From: UBA4312 sp040266995
Lineage (GTDB): Bacteria > Bacillota_I > Bacilli_A > Erysipelotrichales > Erysipelotrichaceae
Assembly: GCA_040266995.1 (NCBI GenBank)
Contig: JAWRHV010000039.1
Location: 1-64,000 of the forward strand
Length of the DNA: 64,000 bases
Direction: 5' to 3'
A model generated the notes under the pieces. The model saw only the letters and a program-made list of their open reading frames with translations. It made no database searches and was not told where the DNA came from. A program made the translations under genes and the position numbers. Below, one piece after another: positions 34,960 to 43,527 of the stretch (the first letter of the stretch is position 1; each line of letters begins with the position of its first letter).

Positions 34960-35172
34960 ATGAGAAATCTGAAAATGAAGTTCCGTCGTATTGAATGCAA
35001 TATGTCACAAACAGAACTGGCTAAAAAAGCCGGAGCCTCCCGACAAACCATTGGATTGATTGAAGCCGGTGAGTTCAATCCATCCATCAAGCTCTGTGTG
35101 GCCATATGCCGGGCATTGGGTGTAACACTGAATGATTTATTCTGGGAGGAAGAAGAGAATGAAAAAGAATAA
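34960..35172 (+). CDS. Short XRE-family helix-turn-helix regulator
   Basis: A 70-residue protein consisting almost only of a Cro/C1-type helix-turn-helix: MSQTELAKKAGASRQTIGLIE followed by the conserved SIKLCVAICRALGVTLNDLF. The ATG at 34960 is 5 bases after AGGAGG; an upstream start within the promoter palindrome is unlikely. It overlaps the DUF6773 membrane gene by 14 bp. Such regulator/membrane-protein pairs are common in Firmicutes and often autoregulated. Confidence 0.88.
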   Translation: MRNLKMKFRRIECNMSQTELAKKAGASRQTIGLIEAGEFNPSIKLCVAICRALGVTLNDLFWEEEENEKE

Positions 35173-35626
35173 TTTGGATGAAAGACAAGAACAAACTTTA
35201 TTAAAAATCGAACACAATGGATGCTGGTTTGCGTTTTGGGGTCTGTTGGCTGCCATTCTTATTCAAACTGTTTTTATAAATGCGGATTATAAGAGTGTTG
35301 CCGGTGAATGGATCGTCTTTATGATCCTATGTATCTATATCGCAGTCGCCTGTTTGAAAAACGGGATCTGGGACCGTTCTTTGAAACCGAACACATCGAC
35401 AAACTTTATCGTATCTTTGATTGCAGGCATATTATTTGGTACATTTACTGCCTTCAAGGTTTATCATGATTTCCCGGATAAGATCATGGGATGCATCAGT
35501 GCAGGTGTTTTCAGTGGAGTGATGGTCTTTGCACTCTGTTTTATCTGCTTGCTGCTGGCCGCCGGTGCGTTAAAAAAACGGCAGGAAAAGCTGGAACAGG
35601 AACCGGAAGACTCCGATCAGATGTAA
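35159..35626 (+). CDS. DUF6773-like membrane protein
   Basis: A 155-residue protein with about four membrane helices between residues 20 and 140 and charged ends. NLDERQEQTLLKIEHNG at the start is characteristic of DUF6773 proteins, which usually follow a short XRE regulator. I take the ATG at 35159, after GGGAGGAAG, rather than the one at 35132 within the XRE gene. Function unknown. A two-sided terminator follows. Confidence 0.75.
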   Translation: MKKNNLDERQEQTLLKIEHNGCWFAFWGLLAAILIQTVFINADYKSVAGEWIVFMILCIYIAVACLKNGIWDRSLKPNTSTNFIVSLIAGILFGTFTAFKVYHDFPDKIMGCISAGVFSGVMVFALCFICLLLAAGALKKRQEKLEQEPEDSDQM

Positions 35627-35668
35627 AAAGGATGACTTTGTGGTATTTCCACAAAATCATCCTTTTAT
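35626..35668. terminator. Bidirectional terminator
   Basis: AAAAGGATGA and TCATCCTTTT, extended by TTTGTGG and CCACAAA with one mismatch, form a long stem between convergent genes. A and T runs on both sides make it work in both directions. Confidence 0.85.
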
Positions 35669-36442
35669 TAAGCAATGTTGGCAAAAGCTTTCAATTTGTG
35701 CATCCGTGACCTGTAACCCTGTGTGTACAAACGCATCAAAGTTACCATACTTTTCTTCTACCACTTTATAAACAGTTTGTATATATTCCCGATCGGTTCC
35801 GAAGAATATCCGCAAAAGATCGGGATCTAATGTCGGATCCGCCTCTGTCAATAACACAATCAATTCATCCACTTCCGGTTTTAAATACGTCTGTGTCAGC
35901 AGATAATCATCAATGATCAAACCCCTATCCACACCCAGTATTTCCAATACGATCACAGTGGCTAAACCGGCTCTGTCTTTTCCGGCTGTACAATGCCAAA
36001 GCGTCGCATGTTCATTCTCCATGACCTCATGAATAAAACGACGGTACTGGCGGACAGAATGAGCATCTGTAACAAGCTTTTCATACATTTCTATCATGAC
36101 CTGCTTGATATTCTTCACATTCGACGTTTTTGATTGGTGGATAGCCTTCTGATCTGATCGCTTGTCTCTTGTCAATCCCGGGTTGATCTGTTCAAAGGCC
36201 GGCAGATGGATATATGTCACACCCTCCAAGAACGGATCCGGTTTCTCCTTAATTTCCTGTCCAGTGCGAAAATCCACTATCTTGGTCACTCCATGTTTTT
36301 TTAATACCTTCAGATCATCCGGTGTAGCCCCATATAACATGCCGCTTCGAAGCAGACGATTCGAACGGATGACCGACCCATCTTTGGTCACCATGCCGCC
36401 CAGATCTCTTGTATTATTTAAACCTTCCAGTTCCAGTCTCAC
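35657..36442 (-). CDS. Tyrosine-protein phosphatase (Y_phosphatase3 family)
   Basis: A 261-residue protein tyrosine/lipid phosphatase. NNTRDLGGM near the start and the P-loop HCTAGKDRAG (CX5R, about residue 145) define the family, which includes the Listeria LipA-type enzymes. No signal peptide is seen. I start at a GTG (36442) whose last two bases overlap the proA stop (GTGA). The longer open frame upstream merely reads through proA. Cotranscribed with proBA, though a functional tie is not evident. Confidence 0.85.
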   Translation of the reverse strand: MRLELEGLNNTRDLGGMVTKDGSVIRSNRLLRSGMLYGATPDDLKVLKKHGVTKIVDFRTGQEIKEKPDPFLEGVTYIHLPAFEQINPGLTRDKRSDQKAIHQSKTSNVKNIKQVMIEMYEKLVTDAHSVRQYRRFIHEVMENEHATLWHCTAGKDRAGLATVIVLEILGVDRGLIIDDYLLTQTYLKPEVDELIVLLTEADPTLDPDLLRIFFGTDREYIQTVYKVVEEKYGNFDAFVHTGLQVTDAQIESFCQHCLIKG

Positions 36443-37668
36443 TTCCGTACCTGTCCATTTCCATAGATCCGATACTTCGTAGAGGTCATCTCCTGCAGAC
36501 CAATCGGCCCGCGGGCATGAAGCTTCTGGGTACTGATACCTACTTCTGCACCAAACCCAAACTGTCCTCCATCGGTAAAGCGAGTCGACGCATTGTGATA
36601 AACACAGGCAGAATCCAGGGCATCCATAAAATATTGGGCCTTGTCCGCATCCTTTGTCACAATACACTCCGAGTGCTTCGTAGAATACGTATAGATGTGC
36701 TCGATGGCTTCATTGACATCTTCGACCACTTTGATATTGACCATCAGATCATCATATTCTGTCGCGTAATTGGATGTTTCTGCCGGTTGTCCATCAATAT
36801 AGCGCAAACTTGTTTCATCGCCATAGATTTTTACAGACGCAAAAACAGGAGCCAGTTTCGTCAAAAATTCCTTTGCGACATCTTTATGAACCAAAATGGT
36901 CTCAATTGCGTTACATACGCTCGGACGCTGCAGTTTGGCATTTTCCGCAATGGTCACAGCCATATCTATATCCGCCTGGTCATCCACATACAGATGACAC
37001 AGCCCGGCGCCGGTTTCAATCACCGGTACCTTGGCATTCTGTACCACAAACTGGATCAGTCCTTTTCCACCGCGCGGCACAACCACATCCACATGTTGGC
37101 GGTCGGTAATGATCTCGCCGACAACTTTACGGTCCATCACATCCACCATATAAATCGGATTGACAGGCAGAATATCACGGACTGCTTCTTTCATCACATT
37201 GGCTAATTCCATATTGGAATGAAAGGCTTCCTTTCCTCCCTTTAAAATACAGACATTGTTGGTCTTTATACAGATTGCCGCAATATCGACGGTTACATTA
37301 GGTCTGGCTTCATAGATGACACCTACGGTTCCGATCGGGATCCGTACTTGTTGAATGATCAGTCCGTTGGGTCTTTCCATTTCGCGTATGACCTGATTGA
37401 CCGGATCATCCAGATGGGCTACCTGACGGCATCCCTGCGCCATTTCTTCAATCCGCTCTTCGTTTAATAAAAGCCGGTCGATCATACTTTCACGCATACT
37501 ATTCGCACGGGCCGCTTCGATATCCTTGTTATTGGCTTCTATGATTCGTTCCTTATTTGCCACCAGGGCATCCGCAATAGCTTCCAATGCCTGGATCTTT
37601 GTCTCTTTACCGACGATTTGAAACTGACGACAAGCCAGTTTTGCCTCACTTAATAATTGTTCGATCAT
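36439..37668 (-). CDS. proA: Gamma-glutamyl phosphate reductase
   Basis: A 409-residue aldehyde-dehydrogenase-type enzyme, second step of proline synthesis from glutamate, giving glutamate semialdehyde. IGTVGVIYEARPNVTVD, PRGGKGLIQFV and the catalytic cysteine in RPSVCNAIETILVH (about 250) are present, and the C-terminal FGAEVGISTQKLHARGPIGL is diagnostic. It starts 4 bp after proB and overlaps the phosphatase start. Complete. Confidence 0.96.
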   Translation of the reverse strand: MIEQLLSEAKLACRQFQIVGKETKIQALEAIADALVANKERIIEANNKDIEAARANSMRESMIDRLLLNEERIEEMAQGCRQVAHLDDPVNQVIREMERPNGLIIQQVRIPIGTVGVIYEARPNVTVDIAAICIKTNNVCILKGGKEAFHSNMELANVMKEAVRDILPVNPIYMVDVMDRKVVGEIITDRQHVDVVVPRGGKGLIQFVVQNAKVPVIETGAGLCHLYVDDQADIDMAVTIAENAKLQRPSVCNAIETILVHKDVAKEFLTKLAPVFASVKIYGDETSLRYIDGQPAETSNYATEYDDLMVNIKVVEDVNEAIEHIYTYSTKHSECIVTKDADKAQYFMDALDSACVYHNASTRFTDGGQFGFGAEVGISTQKLHARGPIGLQEMTSTKYRIYGNGQVRK

Positions 37669-37672
37669 TTTT

Positions 37673-38794
37673 TTATCCTTTCACTAATACCATATTATTG
37701 GCGTGGATCACCTCATCGTAATCCTTATAACCTAATACACCCTCAATTTCATCACTTTTCAAGCCTTGGATCCGGGAAATCTCCTCTGTCGAATAATTTG
37801 TGATTCCCTTCGCAATTCTCTTTCCTTCCTTATCTACGATATCGACAACGGCCGACATGGTAAAGTCGCCGGATACCGAGATAATACCTGAAGGCAGCAA
37901 ACTCTTATGTCTTCGTAATGCTCGTTTACAGCCATCATCGACCTTGATCGATCCTTTCGCCCATGTCTGATACATGATCCAATGCTGACGACTGTTCAGA
38001 TTTCTTCCCACTCTGCCGTTGAAAAGCGTTCCGATCTGTTTTCCTTCAATAAAATCCACCAAGGAATTCTTTACTTCACCATTTACGATGGCCATATCGC
38101 AGCCATATTCATTACACACCTTGGCCGCTCGCAGCTTGGTGATCATACCTCCGGTTCCCATCGAAGAACTGGTATCTCCGGCCATAGCTTCTATTTCCGG
38201 GGTGACTTCCTGCACCTCCGCAATCAACCGGGCCTCCGGATTCTGATTCGGATTGGAATCATACAAGCCGTCAATATCACTGACCAGGATGACCAGATCG
38301 GCATTGACGATCGGAACAACCAGAGAAGCAATGGTATCATTGTCTCCGACCTTGATCTCCTCGACAGCCAATGTATCATTTTCATTGATGATCGGCAGCA
38401 CATCATACTCCATCAAAGCCTGCATGGTATTGGTAAAATTCAAAAGACGTTTTCGATGGTCGAAATCATCATGATTCATCAATACCTGCGCACTCTTTAT
38501 ATGAAACAAGTTAAACAACTGGTCATAGATCCGCATTAACGAAGCTTGTCCTATAGCTGCCAATGCCTGCTTTTGCGGAATCGTGTTTGGTTTCTTTTTC
38601 AAATTCATTGCCTTCTGTCCAGCTCGGATGGCCCCGCTGGATACCAGTGTAACCTGGATCCCCTTTCGCCGGATCATCGCAATCTGTTCAATAAAACGAA
38701 GGATCCGCTCCGTATCTATATTTCCTTTTTCATCACAAAGAGAAGATGATCCCACTTTGATGATGACACTTTTCACATGAGAAAAATCCCGCAT
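37673..38794 (-). CDS. proB: Glutamate 5-kinase
   Basis: A 373-residue amino-acid kinase, first step of proline synthesis, usually feedback-inhibited by proline. The kinase domain opens with VIIKVGSSSL and contains SSGAIRAG, NENDTLAVEEIKVGDNDTIAS and GTGGMITKL. The C-terminal PUA domain (about 285-370) is present. The ATG at 38794 is 5 bases after GGAGGGG; an ATG at 38827 is less well placed. It leads the proBA-phosphatase operon. Confidence 0.96.
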   Translation of the reverse strand: MRDFSHVKSVIIKVGSSSLCDEKGNIDTERILRFIEQIAMIRRKGIQVTLVSSGAIRAGQKAMNLKKKPNTIPQKQALAAIGQASLMRIYDQLFNLFHIKSAQVLMNHDDFDHRKRLLNFTNTMQALMEYDVLPIINENDTLAVEEIKVGDNDTIASLVVPIVNADLVILVSDIDGLYDSNPNQNPEARLIAEVQEVTPEIEAMAGDTSSSMGTGGMITKLRAAKVCNEYGCDMAIVNGEVKNSLVDFIEGKQIGTLFNGRVGRNLNSRQHWIMYQTWAKGSIKVDDGCKRALRRHKSLLPSGIISVSGDFTMSAVVDIVDKEGKRIAKGITNYSTEEISRIQGLKSDEIEGVLGYKDYDEVIHANNMVLVKG

Positions 38795-38884
38795 ATTTTC
38801 CCCTCCGTATTTCTTACCATTATACATGGAAAACCAGCCATCCGTAAAATGAAAGTCAATGGTTTCTTAACAAAATGTTCCTAT

Positions 38885-38913
38885 TTGACAAACGCAAACA
38901 GGAAGCTTATATT
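38885..38913 (+). promoter_or_regulatory. Promoter of the ridA-like gene
   Basis: TTGACA (38885-38890), a 17-bp spacer and TATATT (38908-38913), 27 bp before the start. This is close to the sigma-A consensus. Confidence 0.75.
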
Positions 38914-38940
38914 TTTTATCAAAGAAAGAAGGATCTCTTT

Positions 38941-39402
38941 ATGAATATTGAAAACAAAATCAAACAGCTGGGTATTGAATTACCCGCTTCCTCTGAACCT
39001 AAAGCGATGTATATCCCTGTCAAACAAGCCGGTAACCTGTTATTTGTTTCCGGACAGCTGCCAACTACCAAGGATGGCCAATTATTATATACAGGAAAGC
39101 TCGGAAAAGATCTGACGTTGGAACAAGGACAAGAATGCGCCCGTTTATGTATCATCAACATGCTGGCAGCAGTCAAATACCAGCTGAAGGATCTGGACCG
39201 CGTGAAAAATGTCGTGAAGCTGCAGGCTTTTGTAGCCAGTGAAACCGGCTTTGACAAGCAACATCTGGTTACCAACGGTGCCAGTGAACTGTTATTCGAT
39301 GTATTCGAAGAAGCTGGCAAACATGCCCGTACCGCTGTGGCGGTCAATCAGCTGCCTTTGGATTCACCGGTAGAAATCGAAGCTATATTTGAAGTGGAAT
39401 AA
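38941..39402 (+). CDS. RidA family protein
   Basis: A 153-residue member of the RidA/YjgF/Rid superfamily, of the somewhat longer YjgH-like type. RidA itself hydrolyses reactive enamine/imine intermediates. Signs are NLLFVSGQLP near residue 33, NMLAAVKYQLKDLDRVKNVVKLQAFV (positions about 76-101) and the end GKHARTAVAVNQLPLDSPVEIEAIFEV with the family Arg and Glu. The start at 38941 follows AAGGA and leaves the promoter upstream intact. Confidence 0.85.
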   Translation: MNIENKIKQLGIELPASSEPKAMYIPVKQAGNLLFVSGQLPTTKDGQLLYTGKLGKDLTLEQGQECARLCIINMLAAVKYQLKDLDRVKNVVKLQAFVASETGFDKQHLVTNGASELLFDVFEEAGKHARTAVAVNQLPLDSPVEIEAIFEVE

Positions 39403-39408
39403 GTTTAT

Positions 39409-39440
39409 CAGCCAGCTTGTCTTCGACAGGCTGGTTTTCT
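39409..39440 (+). terminator. Intrinsic terminator of the ridA-like gene
   Basis: A stem of CAGCC...TGTC with GACAGGCTG closed by TTC is followed by four T, 7 bp after the stop. Confidence 0.75.
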
Positions 39441-39509
39441 ATCGCTTTGGATCCGTTTCTTGATAAACAAAAGGCAGAGATCCTGTAACCTCCACCTTAT
39501 ATATATGCT

Positions 39510-39671
39510 CTATTTTACCGTATCCATTAATCTTTCCAATATATCCGCTGTATCTCCATTCATACAGATGGAGCGGGATTCAATCTGTTTCGGGCAATAT
39601 CTCGGTTCCACACCATACGGTTCCAATTTTAAGGTCAGTGAAATCTGAATGTTATCGCCTAAAGCGATTGA
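39510..39671 (-). pseudogene. C-terminal remnant of a Sir2-like protein
   Basis: An open frame without start, bounded upstream by TGA and ended by TAG at 39510, reads SIALGDNIQISLTLKLEPYG and later SRSICMNGDTADILERLM. The second part matches the C-terminus of the Sir2-like gene at the right end of the window (NRSICINGDIREILMKL) but is not identical, so it is a paralogue. The NAD-binding core is absent. Confidence 0.5.
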
Positions 39672-39882
39672 TCACCGTCCTTTATAAGAGCGGTAAAGTA
39701 TATGGCTCATGTCGAATATCATATAAGGCACAGAAAAGAAGCAGGAGATATTAGGTTCAATAATTCAATAGCAAAACTTATACATGCCCACAATATTTCA
39801 ACTATCTATTGAGATTTTAGTCCTTTGCGCCATGATATAGGTGATATTTTATGAGCTTGCCTACAAAGAATGAAGTGAAATA

Positions 39883-40011
39883 ATGATTCCACGTGATAAA
39901 TATCTGAATCAGTTGATCAAAAGGATGAATATATCCGCTCACAGATCACCGATTCAGACAGTATCCGGCTGCCTAAAAAAATTCTCCGCTGCCGTCATGC
40001 AGTTTTTCTAA
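39883..40011 (+). pseudogene. N-terminal remnant of a DUF4143-type AAA ATPase
   Basis: ATG 39883 opens MIPRDKYLNQLIKRMN, the usual first residues of the AAA ATPases with a DUF4143 C-terminus. The Walker A region that should follow is missing and the frame closes after 42 codons. The rest of 39672-40164 shows no intact gene. A longer start-less frame to about 40200 on the plus strand is not recognisable. Confidence 0.35.
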
Positions 40012-40164
40012 ACCGATATAGACAATGTTTCCTTCCTTTCTGTCATTCGTTTTATGTCGTTCAAGATGAGCGCTCTTCTAAATCCTGCTTATTCCGCATA
40101 TATCTCTTTGCGGACACGATAGCATCCTCGAAGTGTGGGAACAACCGACTGGTGGTTTACTCTA

Positions 40165-40902
40165 TTATTTACAATGCTGCTTATACCAGTCATCCATAGA
40201 GACGTCAATAATATTCCCTTCGTACTTTAACTTCCGATCTGACAAAGAATAGAACGATGTTAAAAGGTCCTTATTGTGATCGTTTAGATTATCATGGATA
40301 AAGGTTGAAACCACTAATGTCTTTCTTCCATTTCTACCTGCTTCACCACTTAGATGTGATGCTGAATTTACTACATCCCCCATCCAAATAACATCATTCA
40401 ATCCACTGCCATAATATCCCGCCTTAATCATAAGCGCTCTTCCATAATCCATTCCAATCCCTACGGAGATTCTGGAATATCCCTTTTTGCTCAGCTTATA
40501 GTTTAGTATGTTTATTAAACTATTCAGTTGAGCAGCAATACTAAACACTTCATCAATGTCTGGTTTGTTAAGAGTCTCAAACACTCCCCAGACACAATCT
40601 CCATTAATGTTAATTTCCTTGCAGATAGAAAGTCCATTCATTATTGCCGTACATTCAGAAATAAAGCTTCGATATGTTTTAGCCAATACTGGCCTCTTGT
40701 GTTCATCTGTCATATCTGATGATCCTACGATATCAATGAATAGCGCCGTAACATAAACATAATAACCATTCGTATATGTCAAATTTGAACGGGATGGAAG
40801 ATAAGTCTTATCTTCAAAATCGCTATTGACTGCAGACAAAATATCATCAATTCGCTTTGAACTTTTATCAATGTCATATAACACATGAGTCGTAACTTCC
40901 AT
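40165..40902 (-). CDS. pycC: Pycsar pyrimidine nucleotide cyclase
   Basis: A 245-residue class III nucleotidyl cyclase domain protein. The catalytic metal aspartates lie in FIDIVGSSD (about 57) and NINGDCVWG (about 100), and MGDVVNSASHLSGEAGR is the later cyclase motif. In Pycsar defence such cyclases make cCMP or cUMP after phage infection to switch on a membrane or TIR effector. The DUF5706-like membrane gene just upstream is the matching effector. Which base it uses cannot be read here. It is the last gene of the BREX/Pycsar run. Confidence 0.85.
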   Translation of the reverse strand: MEVTTHVLYDIDKSSKRIDDILSAVNSDFEDKTYLPSRSNLTYTNGYYVYVTALFIDIVGSSDMTDEHKRPVLAKTYRSFISECTAIMNGLSICKEININGDCVWGVFETLNKPDIDEVFSIAAQLNSLINILNYKLSKKGYSRISVGIGMDYGRALMIKAGYYGSGLNDVIWMGDVVNSASHLSGEAGRNGRKTLVVSTFIHDNLNDHNKDLLTSFYSLSDRKLKYEGNIIDVSMDDWYKQHCK

Positions 40903-40920
40903 ATACTAACAACTACCTCC

Positions 40921-41460
40921 TCAAAATACATTTAGTACCATACATATAACATACAGAAAGGTTCCTGCAAGAGTACACCATATTCCTTTGTTATAATTGC
41001 CAGTCTTCTTCGTACATATTATCGAATTAGTGTGAATCTGCTCTAACACATCTTTAATCAATTCGTCTTCTGTGCGATTTAAAACTTTCGCCTTATAGTC
41101 ATTTAGGCTTAACTTTGCAATTTCTCCGAAGAACATCATAGAATACTTCCCCGAGTTATTCTTTGTCCTAGCTGTCAATGTCCCCAGCAAGAATACAACA
41201 GAGAGAATAAGTGATAGAAATAAACCTATTGTAAGGGCCATTTTTACAATATATCCCGTGGTAATAGGATCAGGCACCTCTGCACGAAATATTTCTGGAC
41301 ATCCACAGGATATTGCAAACCCCATAACAACTGCTATATATGCCAAAAGAAACGATGCCTTCGCATCTAGATTATTAATCCAGCCATTTACTAATTCCAG
41401 GGATTTATATGCGTCCTCTTTTTCAAAAGCTATTAATCTCTTGTTTTGCGATTCCTTCAT
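40921..41460 (-). CDS. pycTM: Pycsar membrane effector (DUF5706-like)
   Basis: A 179-residue protein. A soluble start with SLELVNGWINNLDAKASFLLAYIAVVMG (positions about 21-48) leads into membrane helices near 35-55 and 75-105, with a last helix at the C-terminus (about 155-178). This is the pattern of Pycsar TM effectors, which on binding cCMP or cUMP damage the inner membrane and stop infection. The ATG at 41460 follows AGGAG; the upstream TTG is unlikely. It starts 25 bp after the brxL stop, so it is probably on the BREX transcript. Confidence 0.82.
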   Translation of the reverse strand: MKESQNKRLIAFEKEDAYKSLELVNGWINNLDAKASFLLAYIAVVMGFAISCGCPEIFRAEVPDPITTGYIVKMALTIGLFLSLILSVVFLLGTLTARTKNNSGKYSMMFFGEIAKLSLNDYKAKVLNRTEDELIKDVLEQIHTNSIICTKKTGNYNKGIWCTLAGTFLYVICMVLNVF

Positions 41461-41485
41461 CTCAATTACTCCTGAATAAACCACT

Positions 41486-43513
41486 TTATTCAATCCCTAA
41501 CGCCTTGATTACAGCATCCTCCGGGCTGCTGTAAAATGAAATCTGGAACTTAGCAAACAACTCAGCCGGAACCGTCGGGATATCACCGGCGCTGCTCATC
41601 GGTAACAATACTCGTTTTGCTCCTGCATCAAACGCAACCTGTAATGTAGAAGCCAATTCTTCCACCTTATTGATAGTTCCGCCGATGCTCATGGATCCAA
41701 GCACACACAACTGTGGAAGCACAGGTCTATCCAATGCTACGCTGCAATACGCCACCATTACCGGAAGCGAAATATTGCTATCCAGTCCTACGCCCTGGCA
41801 GTCCTGAATGTGCATCAGATAATCCTTATTCTCCGTAGAGATGGATGCGCTGATATGTTTAGCGTTGGCCCTGAAATAATTCTGAGCCGTCTTCACAGAT
41901 TCCTTCGTCTCCTTCGCACTCTGCATACCGGTCACATCGAATTTTCCACCACCGTTGGTGATGGTACTCTCAAACTTGAAGAGTCCCATCATACCATTGG
42001 TTCCATTTGCTACCGTATATACGTGCCCTGGCTTGCCGGTTCCTTCCGGAATCAGTTTTCCGCCGCCCTGCTCCAGCACAGGAACAGATATCTCTTCCAT
42101 ATTGGATGTGCGGATATAAGAGAACTGAACATCGTAGAACTCCATGCCACCAATTTTCTTAAGCTGTTCTTTAACTCTTCTGCGGCCTTCAATCGCATAC
42201 TTCAGAATCTCTTCCATATCCTCTTCTGTATACTTCTCATCCGGATAGATGAGCTTAGTAAGACCGGAAACCATCTTTCTGACAGCAATGGTGTCTCTCT
42301 GATTCAGACATCTGCCAAGCTTGAAGAACTTATCAAAAGCATCTGTCTCAGGAACCTTCCGCATCTCACGCATAAATTCTGCCAGATAATCAGAAATGAA
42401 CCCGTAATTATCAGTGAAATACTCCGGACGCATCTTCGGGATTTCCCATCCCGGAATATAGCAATGCATTCGATCAAAGAAGGCACTGTCAATCATGGCC
42501 GTCGGAAACGGCTCGAAGAGATGAGATGTCTTAAGCAGATAATCCACACTCTGGTTTATGTTCCCGACAAATACCATAGAAGCATTCGCCTGAATAGCTT
42601 CCTTACCTCTCGCAAAGGATCCAGATGCCATGTAGTCCTTCATGATCTGAACGCCGTCTTTATCCTTGAAGTTGATGCCGGCCACCTCATCGAAAGCAAC
42701 TACGTCCCACAATCCCACAAGGCCAACCTGACGCCGCCCCATGTTATAAAACAGATTTGCAACGGTGGTCTGTCCACCTGAAATCAAAATGGAATTCGGA
42801 GACAGCTCCTTATAAATATGAGATTTACCAGTTCCCCTCGGCCCCAACTCGCAGATATTAACGTTGTTTTCCACCAGCGGAACCAGCCTTGTAAGCAGAT
42901 GCCATTTTACTCGATAGTCAAATTGTGTTGGCTCCATACCACAGGACCGGAGCAACAAATCAATCCATTCTTCCTTTGTAAACTGGCTTCTTGCTTCAAT
43001 AATCTCGCTCTTGTCCAGGTTAGGCATCTGGATTGGTGTAATCTCGCCGATCACAAAAGGACTGTTTTTCTTTTCGTCCTCATTGTAAAAATATGTCAGA
43101 TCAACGATGCACCAGATACCGCCTGCAAGTAGTTTTTCATAGGACCGCACATATTTCGGATGTACGTAGATGCCCTTGATTCCAAGGAAGAGGAAATCTG
43201 CTTCATACTGGTCTGTACGCTCGTTCAACTTAACGCTGATCTTATCAATGACTGTATGGTTTCCCTCTTCTTTTATCCTTGCTTTTATTTGCTCAGCCTC
43301 ATCTGGGCGCACATAGTTATCCGACAGGATCCTCTTTACCTGCTCAATACCAGCTGCAACTTCGCTCTCATCATCCGATGTACAGTAATTACCTAGCAGA
43401 TATTCTAGAACATAGGTCGGAACATTTGCGCTGTCTTTAATTTTCTTTGTTGCCCCTTTAGGAACAACGCGTCCTGAAAAGACTTCAAATACTTTTTTAT
43501 CTAACTGATCCAT
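41486..43513 (-). CDS. brxL: BREX Lon-like protein BrxL
   Basis: A 675-residue BREX protein. The AAA+ part has Walker A GPRGTGKSHIYKE (about 225) and Walker B WDVVAFDEV. The C-terminal Lon-like region (about 560-675) contains LCVLGSMSIGGTINKVEEL, but the usual GPSAG serine site of Lon is altered (around DSNISLPVM), consistent with BrxL not acting as a normal protease. It is the final core gene of a type I BREX set, 14 bp after pglZ. Confidence 0.93.
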   Translation of the reverse strand: MDQLDKKVFEVFSGRVVPKGATKKIKDSANVPTYVLEYLLGNYCTSDDESEVAAGIEQVKRILSDNYVRPDEAEQIKARIKEEGNHTVIDKISVKLNERTDQYEADFLFLGIKGIYVHPKYVRSYEKLLAGGIWCIVDLTYFYNEDEKKNSPFVIGEITPIQMPNLDKSEIIEARSQFTKEEWIDLLLRSCGMEPTQFDYRVKWHLLTRLVPLVENNVNICELGPRGTGKSHIYKELSPNSILISGGQTTVANLFYNMGRRQVGLVGLWDVVAFDEVAGINFKDKDGVQIMKDYMASGSFARGKEAIQANASMVFVGNINQSVDYLLKTSHLFEPFPTAMIDSAFFDRMHCYIPGWEIPKMRPEYFTDNYGFISDYLAEFMREMRKVPETDAFDKFFKLGRCLNQRDTIAVRKMVSGLTKLIYPDEKYTEEDMEEILKYAIEGRRRVKEQLKKIGGMEFYDVQFSYIRTSNMEEISVPVLEQGGGKLIPEGTGKPGHVYTVANGTNGMMGLFKFESTITNGGGKFDVTGMQSAKETKESVKTAQNYFRANAKHISASISTENKDYLMHIQDCQGVGLDSNISLPVMVAYCSVALDRPVLPQLCVLGSMSIGGTINKVEELASTLQVAFDAGAKRVLLPMSSAGDIPTVPAELFAKFQISFYSSPEDAVIKALGIE

Positions 43514-43527
43514 GAACTTTGCCTCCT

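Noticed and set aside
35657..36667. A 336-residue phosphatase starting upstream at 36667
   Set aside because: The first 75 residues are out-of-frame proA sequence, rich in Cys and Trp with no family match. The GTG overlapping the proA stop is the better start.
39766..40164. Further protein gene on the plus strand
   Set aside because: A frame of about 80 codons is open to about 40200 but lacks a start, a ribosome site and any recognisable motif, and it runs into the end of pycC.
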